Positions 19,777-32,000 of a DNA stretch of 64,000 bases are shown piece after piece. A model generated the notes under the pieces. That model did not search any database. It saw only the letters and a list, made by a program, of their open reading frames with translations, and was not told where the DNA came from. The stretch comes from Beta vulgaris subsp. vulgaris. Lineage: Eukaryota > Streptophyta > Magnoliopsida > Caryophyllales > Amaranthaceae. The DNA lies in NCBI RefSeq assembly GCF_026745355.1, contig NC_079209.1:43328534-43392533 (forward strand). Reading direction: 5' to 3'. Positions within the stretch are counted from its first letter, which is position 1. Every line of letters begins with the position of its first letter. The translations under genes were made by a program, and so were the position numbers.

Positions 19777-22700
19777 TTTTCGACCGCTTTCTCTTCCCTA
19801 TGCTTTCTCTACTTGTAAACAAGCTAAGCTTCTCTCGTTCTCTTCACACACCTGCGATTTTTCTCAGGTTACTCTGTCGTCTTTATCTCTTACTTCAGAT
19901 TTGTTTTTTTTTTCTTTTATCGATTGATTACGACTTACTATTGGTTGATTTAGTGCAATTCATTGTGGGTTTTGCTGAATTTATATATGTAAAACTTTCA
20001 GCAAAATTTTGAGTAATAATATCTCTAATTATGTAATCGTAAAAAATATAAAAATATCAAATTTTTACATTTATCTATGTAAAACTTTGAGTAATAATAT
20101 CTCTATTTATGTAATTGTAAAAATTATAAAAATTTAATATTTCAAAACTACATATTTAGACGAATCAAACAATATCTCACATGATTATATTTTTCTTACA
20201 TATAAAGCACAAATGATGGTCAAAGTAACAATGATGAAAAATGTTATAGGTCAAAGTGGGTAAGCTATTAAAGCACGGAGTATTATTATAAAGTTTGATC
20301 TTTAAATCTACGTTAAAATATTTAGAATGTTTCAAAAGGAGTGTTTTTGAACTATTATTATTTTCCAAAGGTTACCCCTTGAACGAGTTATTTTATTATG
20401 CCTTTATCTAGCTAAGTTTATAAGTATTACTTTTTTTTTAAAAGGATAATGCTTATTTTCGGAGGATTTTTATCAAATATATGATCTTTATGATCGCAAT
20501 TATACCGGTCAAAAAAAAATGTTCGCAATTATAAATAGACAACGACATGTTATTTATTAGGAAAATAATAGCTATTATTATTTACCTAGGCAACGACTTG
20601 TTATTTATTAGCAACAATGATAACCTTTATATTATTTACCCATGTACTTCTTGTAGTAAGTCATGTAGACAAGGAAGTAACCCCTCGTCATAGACTTATT
20701 AAAGAATACTAAACTTGGGGGTTGTGCACACTTTAGGAAAAATACGTACCTAGGCATTGGGAAAAGGATTTTTATTAATATTATATACTTTATTTTATAT
20801 AAGTATTACAAGTATCCAAATAAGGTTTAGCATAATATTTTGTACGTCTAAATAAGTGTTTAATATTCCGCATATACATATACTCAGTATTTTTATCAAC
20901 ACGCTTTAATTTTTGATTGTTTTATTTTATGGTTTTGTCCCTGTGATGACCCTATTTCGACAAGCAGAATTTACATGTAGATCATATGATGCATTCTTCA
21001 AATGGGGGAGCTAGTGAAATAATACTTAAGCTAGGAGTTTGTTATTTTATTCTTTCTAAATATGCATTATTGTCACAGTTGAACAATAAAGTTTAGTTTA
21101 ATAAAGAGTTAGTTATTTGAGTTATTCAGTTGCATTAGTTTAAACTTCAGTTTGTTGTTAGTATTAAAATCTTTAACGTTATCATGTGGCGGTAATACTC
21201 TCTAAGTTTATCAAGAAATTTATATTAAACTATGTATTTAGAAAGAGAGAAATCTAAAGGTATTACACTATCTCCTTAAGATTATTAAGATAAAGATGTG
21301 GAGGATTTGTAAATTTTTCAGCTCCCGAGGAGGCAATTCCTTTTGTGTCATCTTTAAAAGAAGAAGGAAACTATCTGTTTAGGGTAAATGATGTTAGCTT
21401 TGTCAGATATGTTTTGATTGTTGTTTTTTCTATGATGTTGGATTGTTTTTTTAATTGCCTAGTGTGCTATATCTTAAGTATGGTTGTGATTGAAAATTTG
21501 GGAAATCCTTCTGCATTCTCTTCTATCATTCTACATCATTTACCTGTTTTAGATTATGAAGATAAAAATGTGGAGGAGGTGTTTTGTGAATTTTGCAGCA
21601 CCTCATCGAGGAGGTAATTCCTTTTGTGTCATGGTTAATGTTTGAGATTGGAGCTGAATTAACCTCGGGCTCATTGAGACTAGCATGACCTGACCCGAAT
21701 ATCTTTATCTAAATCATTGCGTAGAAGCACAACAAGAATGTCATTCATTTCCGTCCGCCAAAATCAGACGCTAAAAACGCGGGAAAATTGGTTGTTGGGC
21801 TTGCATTATTTAATGAAAATTAACCTGACATCCATACTTATAAAAAGTTTGGCAAAACATTGGGCTAAATCTAAAGTCTTGATTAATGTTAAGCTAAATT
21901 TTCTTTCAATTTTTAAAATTTTAATTTCACGAGCCAAATTTCGAGCCGAGCCTGGTTTTGTTCGTTTCGAGCTCGAGCCGAGCCTAAATTTTTTAGGCTC
22001 GACGAGCTTCGAGCTCGAACTCATTCATTCTCGAGCCGAGCCGAGCCTGGGTATGTTCGGTCTCTGTTCGGCTCGTTAACACCCCTATTCACACACATGC
22101 AAGAAGAGGAAATCAATCTCCTTAATTTGATCTTTAATTGAAATCTCAAATTCAATTCTAGGTTATTATTAGTTAACTAAGTATAAATTTATTACAAATA
22201 TTTATACTAAATTAATAATCTCGACCAATATTATAAATGAAAAACAATTACTTTATTTTGATATATGTAATGTTCCAATTATTGACTTTTATTATTTGAC
22301 CAATAGGTAAATATTGGTTAAAGCAAGGTACGTAAGATGAAGAATGAAGGGGTATCTATTGTTATATTATCTAACCATGAAAAATAAAAGTAATCATTAA
22401 AAAATGAAGGTGTATCTATTCTTATAAGTTATAACTGCAAAAAGTGGTAATTACTTTGATACATATGAATACCATTTCAATTATTTTAATTATATATGAA
22501 CTACAATAAAGTGGTTTTGATAAAATAATTTTTTTCCCTTCTTATTTGAGGAGAGGATGGAGTAGTCAAATGATAAAAATGAAACTCTCAACTTCTAGTT
22601 AGATGGAAAATGCTACCCCTTTTCCTCTAAAAAATTTAACTGAAACATTAAACCTACAAACTACTCAAATAATTAAATGAAAAAAAGACACAATGATACG

Positions 22701-22790
22701 AAGAAATGAATCCATTATTTAATGCTTACCATCCAAACGTAATCTCTAATGATAGAAAATGGTGTTTTGTACATAAAGAGCATATCTCTA
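19777..22790. other. AT-rich intergenic stretch with element scraps
   Basis: No supported gene. A Stowaway-related fragment lies at about 20075-20290 and shares ACTTTGAGTAATAATATC-type sequence with the elements near 27500 and 28804. A repeated pair of GAGGAGGCAATTCCTTTTG and a close variant lies at about 21326 and 21609 with similar flanks. A GC-richer block at about 21930-22087 is built from inverted copies of CGAGCCGAGCC and ends in TTAACACCCCTA, which looks like one end of a hAT-type MITE; its other end is not visible. Confidence 0.55.
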
Positions 22791-22794
22791 ATAT

Positions 22795-23550
22795 ATGGCA
22801 AGTAGGGAAAAAAGATCATTTAATATAGAGTTTTTTGTCATGAAGGACCTAATAAAATACAAGTTTTGTGGAGAATGACCTAATAAAAAAAGTTGTTAAA
22901 AAGGACCTAATAAAATACTTCCGATAGTAAACAGGAACCACTTTATGAATTTCCAGCCAAATTTACCATTTATCGGCGTTGACCCTTTTTTTACCCCTAG
23001 TTGACTCTTTAATGTTCTGTTCCTATTTCAAATCCAAGGGGATGCAAATTCTTTAGATGGGTGGATGATGAGATGACAGAATGACAACGAATTGTGATTA
23101 ATGATCTTGTTGATGAGAAGAAGTTTTAGTTGAATGAGTTGAAGGTGGTAAAGCAAGAAATGGCTTTGATGAAGGCTGACAAATTGAAAGTTGAAGCACA
23201 ATTTGAGAAGTTGAAGTTGAAATTAAAGATGAAGAAGGAGAAGGTTAAGCCAACAAGAACATTAAGTTTGGGGATTCAATAGGGATTTGTGTGCTGTAAA
23301 ATAGAAACAGAACATTAAAGAGTCAACTAGGGGTAAAAAAAAGGATCAACGCCGGTAAGTGGTAAATTTGGCCGGAAATTCATAAAGTGGTTCATGTTCA
23401 CAATCGGAAGTATTTTATTAGGTCTTTTTAGACAAAAAAATTTATTAGGTCTTTCCCCACAAAACTTTTATTTTATTAGGTCCTTTCTGACAAAAAACCC
23501 TCTAATACAAGATAAGTATATAGCAAGTAGGGAAAAAATCATTTAATATA
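22795..23550. mobile_element. Long-inverted-repeat (MULE-like) element carrying a zf-GRF-like remnant
   Basis: Arms of about 200 bases (about 22830-23035 and 23300-23510) are inverted copies starting with GTTTTTTGTC and each containing repeats of GGACCTAATAAAATA. Between them, 23036-23290 reads KFFRWVDDEMTE, a stop, then a lysine-rich helix with NELKVVKQEMALMKADKLK. The FF-W-DDE pattern is like the C-terminal half of plant GRF-type zinc-finger proteins. A further 30-base direct repeat (GCAAGTAGGGAAAAAA and flank) lies outside each arm. Confidence 0.65.
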
Positions 23551-23929
23551 TATATGACAATTTGAAAATTCATTAAGGCCATTAAGGGTATATCAGATTA
23601 TTCGTGATTGGACACCATTTTCCTCCCCCTTTACTTATATAATAGAGATATTGATCTTAACATTGATGGATTGCATAATAATGATTACTGTATATATGAA
23701 AGAAAAGAAAAAGATACATACTTAAAATAAAAATACCGCAAGCTTAAAAAAAATACGATCTTAAAAAAGCAAATATTTCACTTATTAAGGTACGTGAGAC
23801 TTGAGAGTATACATATATTTCGAGTAAAAAGTTGGTAATTGCAACATGTAGCTATGTAACAACATGCACCATGAATATGATCAACAAATAAAATTATTGA
23901 AATACATCAGTATAACTAATTAATTAGCA

Positions 23930-26080
23930 CTAGCAAGTAAGGTTATCACCAGGAGATACACCAAGTTGATTACAATACTGAGTATAGTAACCAATACGTG
24001 CATTAACAGTAGCTGGATTACCACCATCACATTCTAATTGTCCATTGATAGCTCGAATGGTCGACCCAAACCCTTGGCCGGAGATAATGCGAGAGTGGAC
24101 ATTGTTCATCCAATACCATAAGGCTGTTCTGAAGGCGATAACGGGATCGTTGGCAACTGTTTCCGGCGCGTTCAATCCGTCGAAGCCAATGCTTTGGCCG
24201 GCTGGTCCATAGTTGAAGTTCCATGACAGCTGAATCGGTCCCCTACCATAGTATTGCCTGTCTGGATTGCATGGCCAATCTGTGTTGGTCTCGTCACAAT
24301 AATCGCCTGAGGCTCCATTTATTTCCTCTATGTAGCAAAAATCTGTACGTAAAGAAGGTTAGCTAAATTTGTTCGGTATGGTATATACCTACTTGCAATT
24401 TATAGAAATTTCTTTTTAAATACAAAGAGTGGATTATGCATCAGGGTGTATAATGCTCATTATGTACTCAAAAAAAAAATACAATTTATATAATGCAACA
24501 CGGATTTTTTTCAACAATTTTTTTACTTTAAGAAATAACACACAACTTAAAATTAAAGATTATGTAAATCTATATTTATAAAAGAACAAAGGTTATAATG
24601 AAAAGAACATATATATAGTAAATGAATATCACTTAAGGTAAAAGAACATATACCTTTTAAACTTAAATTTGAAAAATGAATCTTTAGTTGCAAATTTAAG
24701 GAAACAAATAACAATTTTTTAAAATTATAGACTCTAAAAATAATAAAACAGCGTAATATAGAAGAGGGTTCACCATGCTCTACATGCACTTGGGTGCATG
24801 TACTTATTTTCTCTTGCAATTTGTCAATTTAACTTTTTACAATTTTGTTTTGATGTTTGAGGACCATTAATATACATAAATACATATATAGGGAAAAAAT
24901 TGTAATTAAAAATTGATATATCGAATTATCGACATTAATAACAGATCGACAAACCTGGTCTAACAAATATACGTTCATATTGGTATTTGTGATAATATAT
25001 TATGATATTCGTAATTGAGAGAATATAATCTTAGTAGAAAAATAATAATATATAGTTTACGTCAAATTAAATATAACTATACACTAGCTATTCTCCACCT
25101 TTTTACTTAGGAATTATTGTTGGATTATGCTGCTTCAAAATTAGTCGAATAGTCTTCCTAATAGTTAGGACTAGTTGCTAATACCTAGTTAGTGGTCTAA
25201 CAAATAATGGTCTACATAATGATCTCTTTAGTGGGATAGCAAGTAGTGGATTACATAATGCCATGTTCCTAATTTTCTCCTTTAATGACTCAATAGTTAA
25301 AATGTTATTAGTATTTGTTTATTCATTTATATGTGAAAAATATATAAAAATGTTATCTTTTTAATTTCTCGAAGTTTTTTTTTTCTCCTCTAGAAATTCT
25401 ACAATTATGTATGCATGTACTCATTTTTTTTAAAAAAGATTAGTAAGAAAAATTCTTATAGACTGCCCTTGCATAAGGCTCTCACCCAGCGAGGCCCATT
25501 ACAAGCCAGACACCCTCCAGTCCCCTCTAAATCCCAAACAAATGCTTAGAGTTATAAATTGAACCCTAGACCTTAATAGGCAAAATGGAAAAGCTCATCA
25601 CTTGAGCCAACCTCAAGTCTGGTATGCATGTACTTATGGATATATGAGATGCGAAAATAGTGAAAACTTACGTCCAGTTTCATGAGTAACATGAGCAAAG
25701 AAAGCCGCAATTTCACGCCTAGAATCATCAGTGGATCCAACCGTCCCAAACTGTGGATAGTGATTAAGAGCATCCAAGAAAGCAGACCTGCTATAAAAAT
25801 TCCTACCAGCACAACTAGCGTCAGATTGATCAATTATCCCGTTAAAGAAAGCGTCAGTCACAACTTCTGGAACGGAGACATCGTTAGGCGTACTTGGAAC
25901 TGGAGTATCGCAAGGACCTTCTCGGCACCCTTCACCACAGTACTCGATTGTGGTGCCGCAGAAGCCCCATTGGCTGCAGCAAATGCCGGCACCGCAACCG
26001 CAGTTCTGAGCTTGTACTAGGCTGCTTGATGCACAAGCAATGGCCAGGACTACTAAGAAAATTGCTTTGAGAGAAGTCAT
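23930..26080 (-). CDS. Class IV chitinase (GH19, hevein domain)
   Basis: Exon 1 is 25672-26080 and exon 2 is 23930-24342, with a GT-AG intron of 1,329 bases, giving 273 aa. Residues 1-24 form a signal peptide (hydrophobic core, cleavage likely after VQA). Residues about 26-57 are a short hevein-type chitin-binding domain with regularly spaced cysteines (CCSQWGFCG). A proline-containing hinge leads to the GH19 domain. That domain contains [12 protein letters not shown] with the likely catalytic Glu134, CYIEE near 139-143, [16 protein letters not shown] and the C-terminal [13 protein letters not shown]. The enzyme hydrolyses beta-1,4 bonds of chitin and is secreted, a defence role by family. 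Length and domain set fit class IV. No breaks were seen; all expected motifs are intact. The intron holds a SINE. Confidence 0.95.
25409..25637 (-). mobile_element. SINE in the chitinase intron, with 16-bp target duplications
   Basis: The body at 25425-25621 reads on the minus strand with an A-box-like TTGGCTCAAGTGATGAGC and a B-box-like GGGTTCAATTT, then an A-rich 3' end. It is flanked by GTATGCATGTACTCAT (25409-25424) and the same sequence with one change (25622-25637), a target duplication typical of LINE-driven retroposition. Confidence 0.85.
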
Positions 26081-26115
26081 GATTTTTTGGTATGGTTTAG
26101 AGGTGAGGAGAAAGG

Positions 26116-26123
26116 GGTATATG
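26116..26123 (-). promoter_or_regulatory. Possible TATA element of the chitinase gene
   Basis: CATATACC on the minus strand about 40 bases upstream of the ATG would imply a very short leader. An alternative CTATAAC lies near 26196-26202. The choice is uncertain. Confidence 0.3.
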
Positions 26124-26294
26124 TAGGCGTATCCGCGTATAGGGGAGTTGAGGGAAATAGGAAAAGTCTACGTTGGATAGCTCATAGTTGTTTGTTATAG
26201 CGTATTGTGGTTGTCCATATCATTATGCTAATAATATTTTGACTTTTTTTTATGGCTGTAGTTGTAGTATTCTAGATGGGCTCTTGGTCGATTG

Positions 26295-26307
26295 TTGACC
26301 TTTGACT
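26295..26307. promoter_or_regulatory. Paired W-boxes upstream of the chitinase
   Basis: TTGACC at 26295-26300 and TTGACT at 26302-26307 lie one base apart, about 215-227 bases upstream of the start codon. WRKY factors bind TTGAC cores, and clustered W-boxes are common in pathogen-inducible promoters. Regulation here is inferred from motif and context. Confidence 0.45.
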
Positions 26308-26319
26308 CTGGCTAAGTCT

Positions 26320-26880
26320 TACCATATCAAGACAACAAAAAGTTGATCTTTCTTATTTTGACAATAAGGAAGTTGATCTATTATTCATACAAATTAATTA
26401 TGTCCACGTCCAGTTACGTGGGAAACTACTTTTTATACACTGAATAATGAGTAATCCGTGTGAATAATGTGTATCCGAGTGTTTGCATGAACAATGATTG
26501 AGATTATAAGTAAAACTAGAACAGCATTAGCGCAATGCAGTATTACAACATAGCTAGATTAATTATTGTTCATCATCATGTGATTTTGATGATGATAAAC
26601 TAATAAACTAATAAACTAACATGATTTTGAGTTTTACATGTACAAGATTTATTAACTAATAATGGTGTTTAAGGATGATAATAAACGAGGTTCCTGTAGT
26701 AGAAATTCCAAAAGTTCCCGAATTGGAACTCCATGAAAAGAAGTCTGATTGTGTTGCTAGACTTCATATATGGAATAAGGTTATAAAGTATGATAGGGAA
26801 CCGTATTTTTCTTTTTAGTTAAGGAACTTGAGCGAACAGTAGCTTATGGAATTCAGGTTGCGGTGGATAAATTATTAGTA
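26320..26880. other. AT-rich intergenic stretch
   Basis: No supported gene or element. A broken coding-like phrase near 26690-26790 has no recognisable domain. Confidence 0.5.
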
Positions 26881-26890
26881 TTGTCTAAAG

Positions 26891-27161
26891 TAGAGGTGAT
26901 CAGGCCATCCCAAAAAAAATTACCCATTGGTCGGACCGGGTCAATTTTTTGTGCCCAATGCCCGTTGTTTCGGCCAAAAATAGTTGACTTTTCGAGCCAA
27001 ATTCGGATCGGGCCGAAATTTAGACTAAAAGTCATTTTGGGCTTTTCCCAAATCTCGTTTTAAAGCCAAAAAAGTTCGGATACGCCCCGAAATTGGGCCA
27101 AAAGTTCTGCCCAAGACTAGGAAAGTTTCAAGCCGGGAGGGCTCGCAGTTGATCAACCCTA
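26891..27161. mobile_element. hAT-type MITE
   Basis: Ends TAGAGGTGATCA and TGATCAACCCTA form imperfect terminal inverted repeats, and the interior is rich in GGGCC and GGGCCAAA-type words. Flanking 8-mers GTCTAAAG and GCATAAAG agree at six of eight positions, which fits a decayed hAT target duplication. Confidence 0.65.
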
Positions 27162-27492
27162 GCATAAAGGAACTAAAGTTATAAGGAGTTAGGAGTTTTT
27201 CCCTTGGCACTTGCGTCTAAGAAACAAGCAAACCAAAAGAACTGAATAGCTTGCAAATTAAAGTTGATAAGATCTATAGATGAGGTAGTTAATATCTAAA
27301 TCATGATAGGAAGATGTTAACTAACAATAAGTTTTTGAAGAGATGACTTCAGTTTAATGTCATGTATGTGTGTGAATCGAAAAGGTATATTGGAGTGATT
27401 GGACATAGTATAACAACGAATTAATTAATTAGGCGTTTGCACTTATTAGTTATACGTTTTTTTTTTATATATCTAGCATCACAATTTAACTA

Positions 27493-27672
27493 ATACTCCA
27501 TCCGATTCTTTTTAATTGTTATACTTACATTTTTCATGCATGTCAATGCAAAACTTTGAGAATATATATCTCTATTTTTGTATTTATAAAAATTATAGAA
27601 CGTACATATTAATAAAATACATATTAAGACGAATCTAACCATATCACACATGACTATATTTTAGTCACGTAT
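27493..27672. mobile_element. Partial Stowaway-type MITE
   Basis: Begins TACTCCATCCG and shares the interior with the complete element at 28804, but the right terminus is replaced by the CACTA-like end that follows. Confidence 0.6.
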
Positions 27673-27675
27673 AAA

Positions 27676-28000
27676 CACTAGTAGAATAAATGCTTATTGA
27701 TGCGGTCCTTAAATGACATATTGCGGCAGTTTTGGTCGTGCAGCAATTGAGGGGCAGCAATAGGTAATTAATATATTGCTGCGGTTTTAAACTGCAGCAA
27801 TATTTGAACATATTGTTGCGGTTTCTAGGCAAAACAACAACAATATATTTATGCTATATCATATACATAAAGCATATTGCTGCGATTTCTAGGGAAAACC
27901 GCAGCAATATGTTGTATTTAATAATAATAAAAAGGCATATTGTTGCGGTTTTTCCCGGTAACCGCAACAATATGCTTAATTTTTTTATAAAAAAAAAAAA
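27676..28000. mobile_element. CACTA-like terminus with subterminal hairpin repeats
   Basis: It starts CACTAGTAGAATAAATGC, the typical end of plant CACTA elements. Two near-perfect hairpins follow at about 27870-27908 and 27935-27973, built from CATATTGCTGCG and its complement, plus three further single copies. No matching right end (TTCTACTAGTG) was found, so the element is truncated or its end is diverged. Confidence 0.6.
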
Positions 28001-28129
28001 CTTTTATGCATGTAGTTCCCATAATCCAACCTCCAAGAAGCTATGCAGCAATATGCAACAAAATTTTCTGCATAAATTTCGGCAGAGCTCCGTTTGTAAA
28101 TTGGATAAACCCATAATTGGGAATCAATC

Positions 28130-28270
28130 TGTACAACATTATATGCAACAACCAACATCCATCATCCAAAATGAGGCTAACAAAGAACATCCATCATCCA
28201 AAATGAGGCCAATAAAGAACATCCATCATCCAAAATTCATCCAACAACCAACATCTCCAACATCCACCAT
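28130..28270. repeat. Short tandem repeat, ACATCCATCATCCAAAATG type
   Basis: About four degenerate copies, the two clearest being 36 bases apart. It could be the interior of the CACTA-like element. Confidence 0.65.
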
Positions 28271-28803
28271 CCAAATTCCAAGTTCATAAATAAATAAATA
28301 CAATTCAATCCAACACAAATATCATGTGAATCCAACATATATCATGAAATCAAAATCACTACGATAATGTTGGGGGACATCGGAAAGAAACATCAGAAAG
28401 ATCAAGATATGAAGATAAAAAATATTTGGAGATTTACTTCTTTATTTTTCTTTTTGCTTCTCCTGTAAGATCCATGTCCCCCAAAATAAACACCAGTATC
28501 GCTAAATTCAACTCTTTATTGATGAAGGAAGAAGAATAATGTTGATGAACATTTGATTTGGCGGATCAAATCCCATTTATAGATCTAATAGGTGTACTAC
28601 TTAAATTTGTTGATTGCATTTTCATGCTATCTGTTTATTATGTGACATGGTTTTAAATTTAATGGTTGCATTTGGTGTAGGTTGATTTTAATTTGATGTA
28701 GGTTTTTTAAGTGATTGATTATATATTAGTTTTATATATAGATTAAGGGTGAGGCATTAGTAAACTCACAAAATCGATTGTGCCAAAGTGTAACATTTTA
28801 ATA

Positions 28804-29061
28804 CTCCCTCCGTTTTTTTTTAGATGTAACATATTGACTTTGGGCACTATTCATCCAATACACTTTGACCAATAATTGTTATTCATACATAAGAAAAAAT
28901 ATAGTCATGTGGGATCTTGTTTGATTCGTCACGGTATACACTTTCCATATATATATTTTTTATAATTTTTACTTTTATACAATTGGAGATATTATCGGTC
29001 AAAGTTGTGCCTCGGCAAATGTGAAAAGTCCAATGTTACATCTAAAAGAAAACAGAGGGAG
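28804..29061. mobile_element. Stowaway MITE with TA target duplication
   Basis: 258 bases with terminal inverted repeats CTCCCTCCGTTTTTTTTTAG and its imperfect complement, flanked by TA on both sides. It ends three bases before recognisable LINE sequence. Confidence 0.9.
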
Positions 29062-29063
29062 TA

Positions 29064-32000
29064 TAAGTCTAGCCAGAATCACACAAAATCGGCTCGCGGT
29101 CCACTTTCCTTAGTTAACCAGGATTGTAGTGTAAGAAGGTCTCAGTTTAAGAAAGTGAATATGAAAAAAAGTGTAGGGTCGGTTTCTCGACTCATTACTC
29201 CATCTGACAAGGAAAACTTCTATCTTCCCTTCTCAAATACTAAAGCGTCTCCGTTGATACCTAATTCCCCTCTAAGTGTACCGACTGAGACTAGCTTGCA
29301 ACATCAATATGAATCCTCTCCAAATCCCAATAGCCTTGGAAGTTAAGATCCCCCCGACTTATGAATGCTTCATAGATTACCCAACAGAAGGTCCGTCCAC
29401 AATACTAGTTCATCCTCTGGCCAACAGAGTCTAGAATTTGATGGACTCATATCTGCCTCCCCAACATCATCCGGCGGGGTTAATGACAACCTTTCAGATT
29501 CCGTACTCGACAGAAGGTCCGTTGAGAGTGCTACGAGAATCGAATCTTGCAATGATGCCTAATATTCCGATGAATGTGTATATAGGTACCCTCGGTTTCC
29601 AATGTTTAACATGTCTTTAAAGATTATGATTTGAAATGTTCAGGGATTTTTGAATAAATAAGCCACAACTCGTGAGTTAATTAGAATTAATAAACCCATT
29701 GTGCTCGTTTTGGTGGAAACTCATATTAGTGGAGAACAAGCAAACGGTGTGTGTGATAGAATTGTTTTTTTGGTAAACTAAGAGTTGAGGCTCAAGGTTT
29801 TCGGGGAGGGATTTGGATGTTTTGTCAAGAAGATGTTGTTTCTGTTACTTCGTGGGGTAGCCACTCACAACATCTTACTGTAGAAATTAGAAAGCATGAT
29901 GATGATCCTTGGCTTTTTTTGGCGGTGTATGCAAGTCCAGATAGTACACTCAGAAAAGAATTATGGACGGAGTTGGAGAGAATCAAAGATTCGTATGATA
30001 GGCCATGGGTTGTGGTAGGTGATTTTAATTAAACAACTAGTTTACAAGAGAGGCATGGAAGTGAGAGTAGTGATATGCAAAGAATATGTCGAGATTTTGC
30101 TAATTGGATTAAGAATCAAGGGTTGATTGATCTGAAGTTTTAGTGGGCCTGAGCACACTTGGTTTCGGGGGAATTTAGTAGAAACATTCAAGTCTGCACG
30201 TCTTGATCGTGGGTTAGTTAATGTTCAGTGGAGATTGCGTTTTGAGAGAGCTCGATAAGGGTGCTTCCAAAAATTAAATATGACCATTGTCCGTTACTGA
30301 TTAGTGTAAATGGGTTTGCTCTAATCCCACATTCTTTAAAACCCTTCAGATTCCAGGTAGCATGGATGAGCCATGGCAAGTTTGATGTGTTTGTTTCTAC
30401 TCAATGGCATAATTCTAAGTCGCTTATTACCTTCTTAAAGAAGTTTGGCAGTGTTTTAACAGGTGGTATAATGAGTCATTTCACAATATTTTTCGCAAAA
30501 AAGCTGAGTTGTTTGCGAGACTTGAAGGAGTCCATAAGCTTCTTTCCGAAAATCGATATACTCATCTTATTAAAATGGATTGCGTAGGGAGATGAATGAA
30601 GTGTTGAATCGAGAAGAGATGTTGTGGTTTCAAAATTCACAGATGGATGCTATTCGTGATGGTGAGCGCAATACAAAATATTTTTCGCCTATCTACTATT
30701 ATGAGGCGAAAGAGAAATCGTATTGAAGGGCTTAAGAAAGAGGATGGGAGCTGGTGTTTCGATCAAATGGAGGTTAGTCAAATGATTTGTAACTACTGGA
30801 ACCAACTGTTTGAGGAGGAACCTAGTATATGCACAGGTTAAAGACTCCTCCATGATCAGTTTCCTTGGATTTCTTCGAAAGATTGGGACCTGATTTCTCG
30901 TCCCTTTGCTGCATGTGAAGTTCAACGTGCTTTATTTGGCATGAAACCATACAAGGCACCTGGCCCTAGCGGTTTTCAACCATTATTCTTCCAACATTAC
31001 TAGGATGTAGTGGCTCCGACTGTGATCAACTTAGCGCAGGATGTATTGCAAGGTAAGGAGTTTCCAGAGGGCCTGAATGACGCGTTCTTAGTGCTGATTA
31101 CTAAATCTGATTCTCCGTCTTCTCCCAAGCATTTTAGACCAATTGGTCTGTGCAATATCATCGTGTAAAAAATAGTGACCAAGGTTATAGTGAACAGACT
31201 CAAACCTTTGCTCCTGAACTTAATTTCACCAACTCAGTGTAGTTTCATGCCGAAAACACAAATTACGGATAATATTATTATTATCCAAGAGATGTTACAC
31301 TCGATGCACCACAAGCAAGGTAAAAGAGGTTATATGGTTGTGAAAATATACTTTGAATAGGCTTACGACAAGCTACGATGGAGCTTTATAAGGGACTCTC
31401 TCTTAGAACTCAGACTACCCCATGACATGGTGGAGTCGGTGATGAATTGTATCTCGTCGGCAAAATTTGCAAATTTTATGGAATGGTGAACCATTACCTG
31501 CTTTTGCTCTAAGTCGCGGAATACGACAAGGAGACCCACTATCTCCATATTTGTATGTCATTTGCATGGAAATATTGTCTCATCTTATTGATCTCGAAAA
31601 AAGGTGGGCAAATGGATCCCTGTGCAAGCGAGTAGAGGAGGCCCAAAGGTGTCAAAGTTGGCGTTCGCAGACGACCTTATATTATTCTATGAAGCTACTA
31701 TCGAGCAGGCTCAAGTGATAAAAGAATGTCTTGATAAAATTTGCAGAGCTTCAGGTAGCAACGTTAGTCTTAATAAATCTCGTGTTTATTGTTCAGAAAA
31801 TACAAATGTGGAAATAAGAGATAGCATATGTGCGGAATTGAGCATGGAAGCTAGCTACCTTCGACTTTGGCAAATAATGTTTGGGTGTTCTGGCCATTCA
31901 TAACCGAACTTCGAAGGGTGATTATCAGTACTTGATGGAGAAAGTGAATGCCAAATTGGCTGGGTGGAAGGCAAAAACTCTCTCTCATGCGGGGAGAGTG

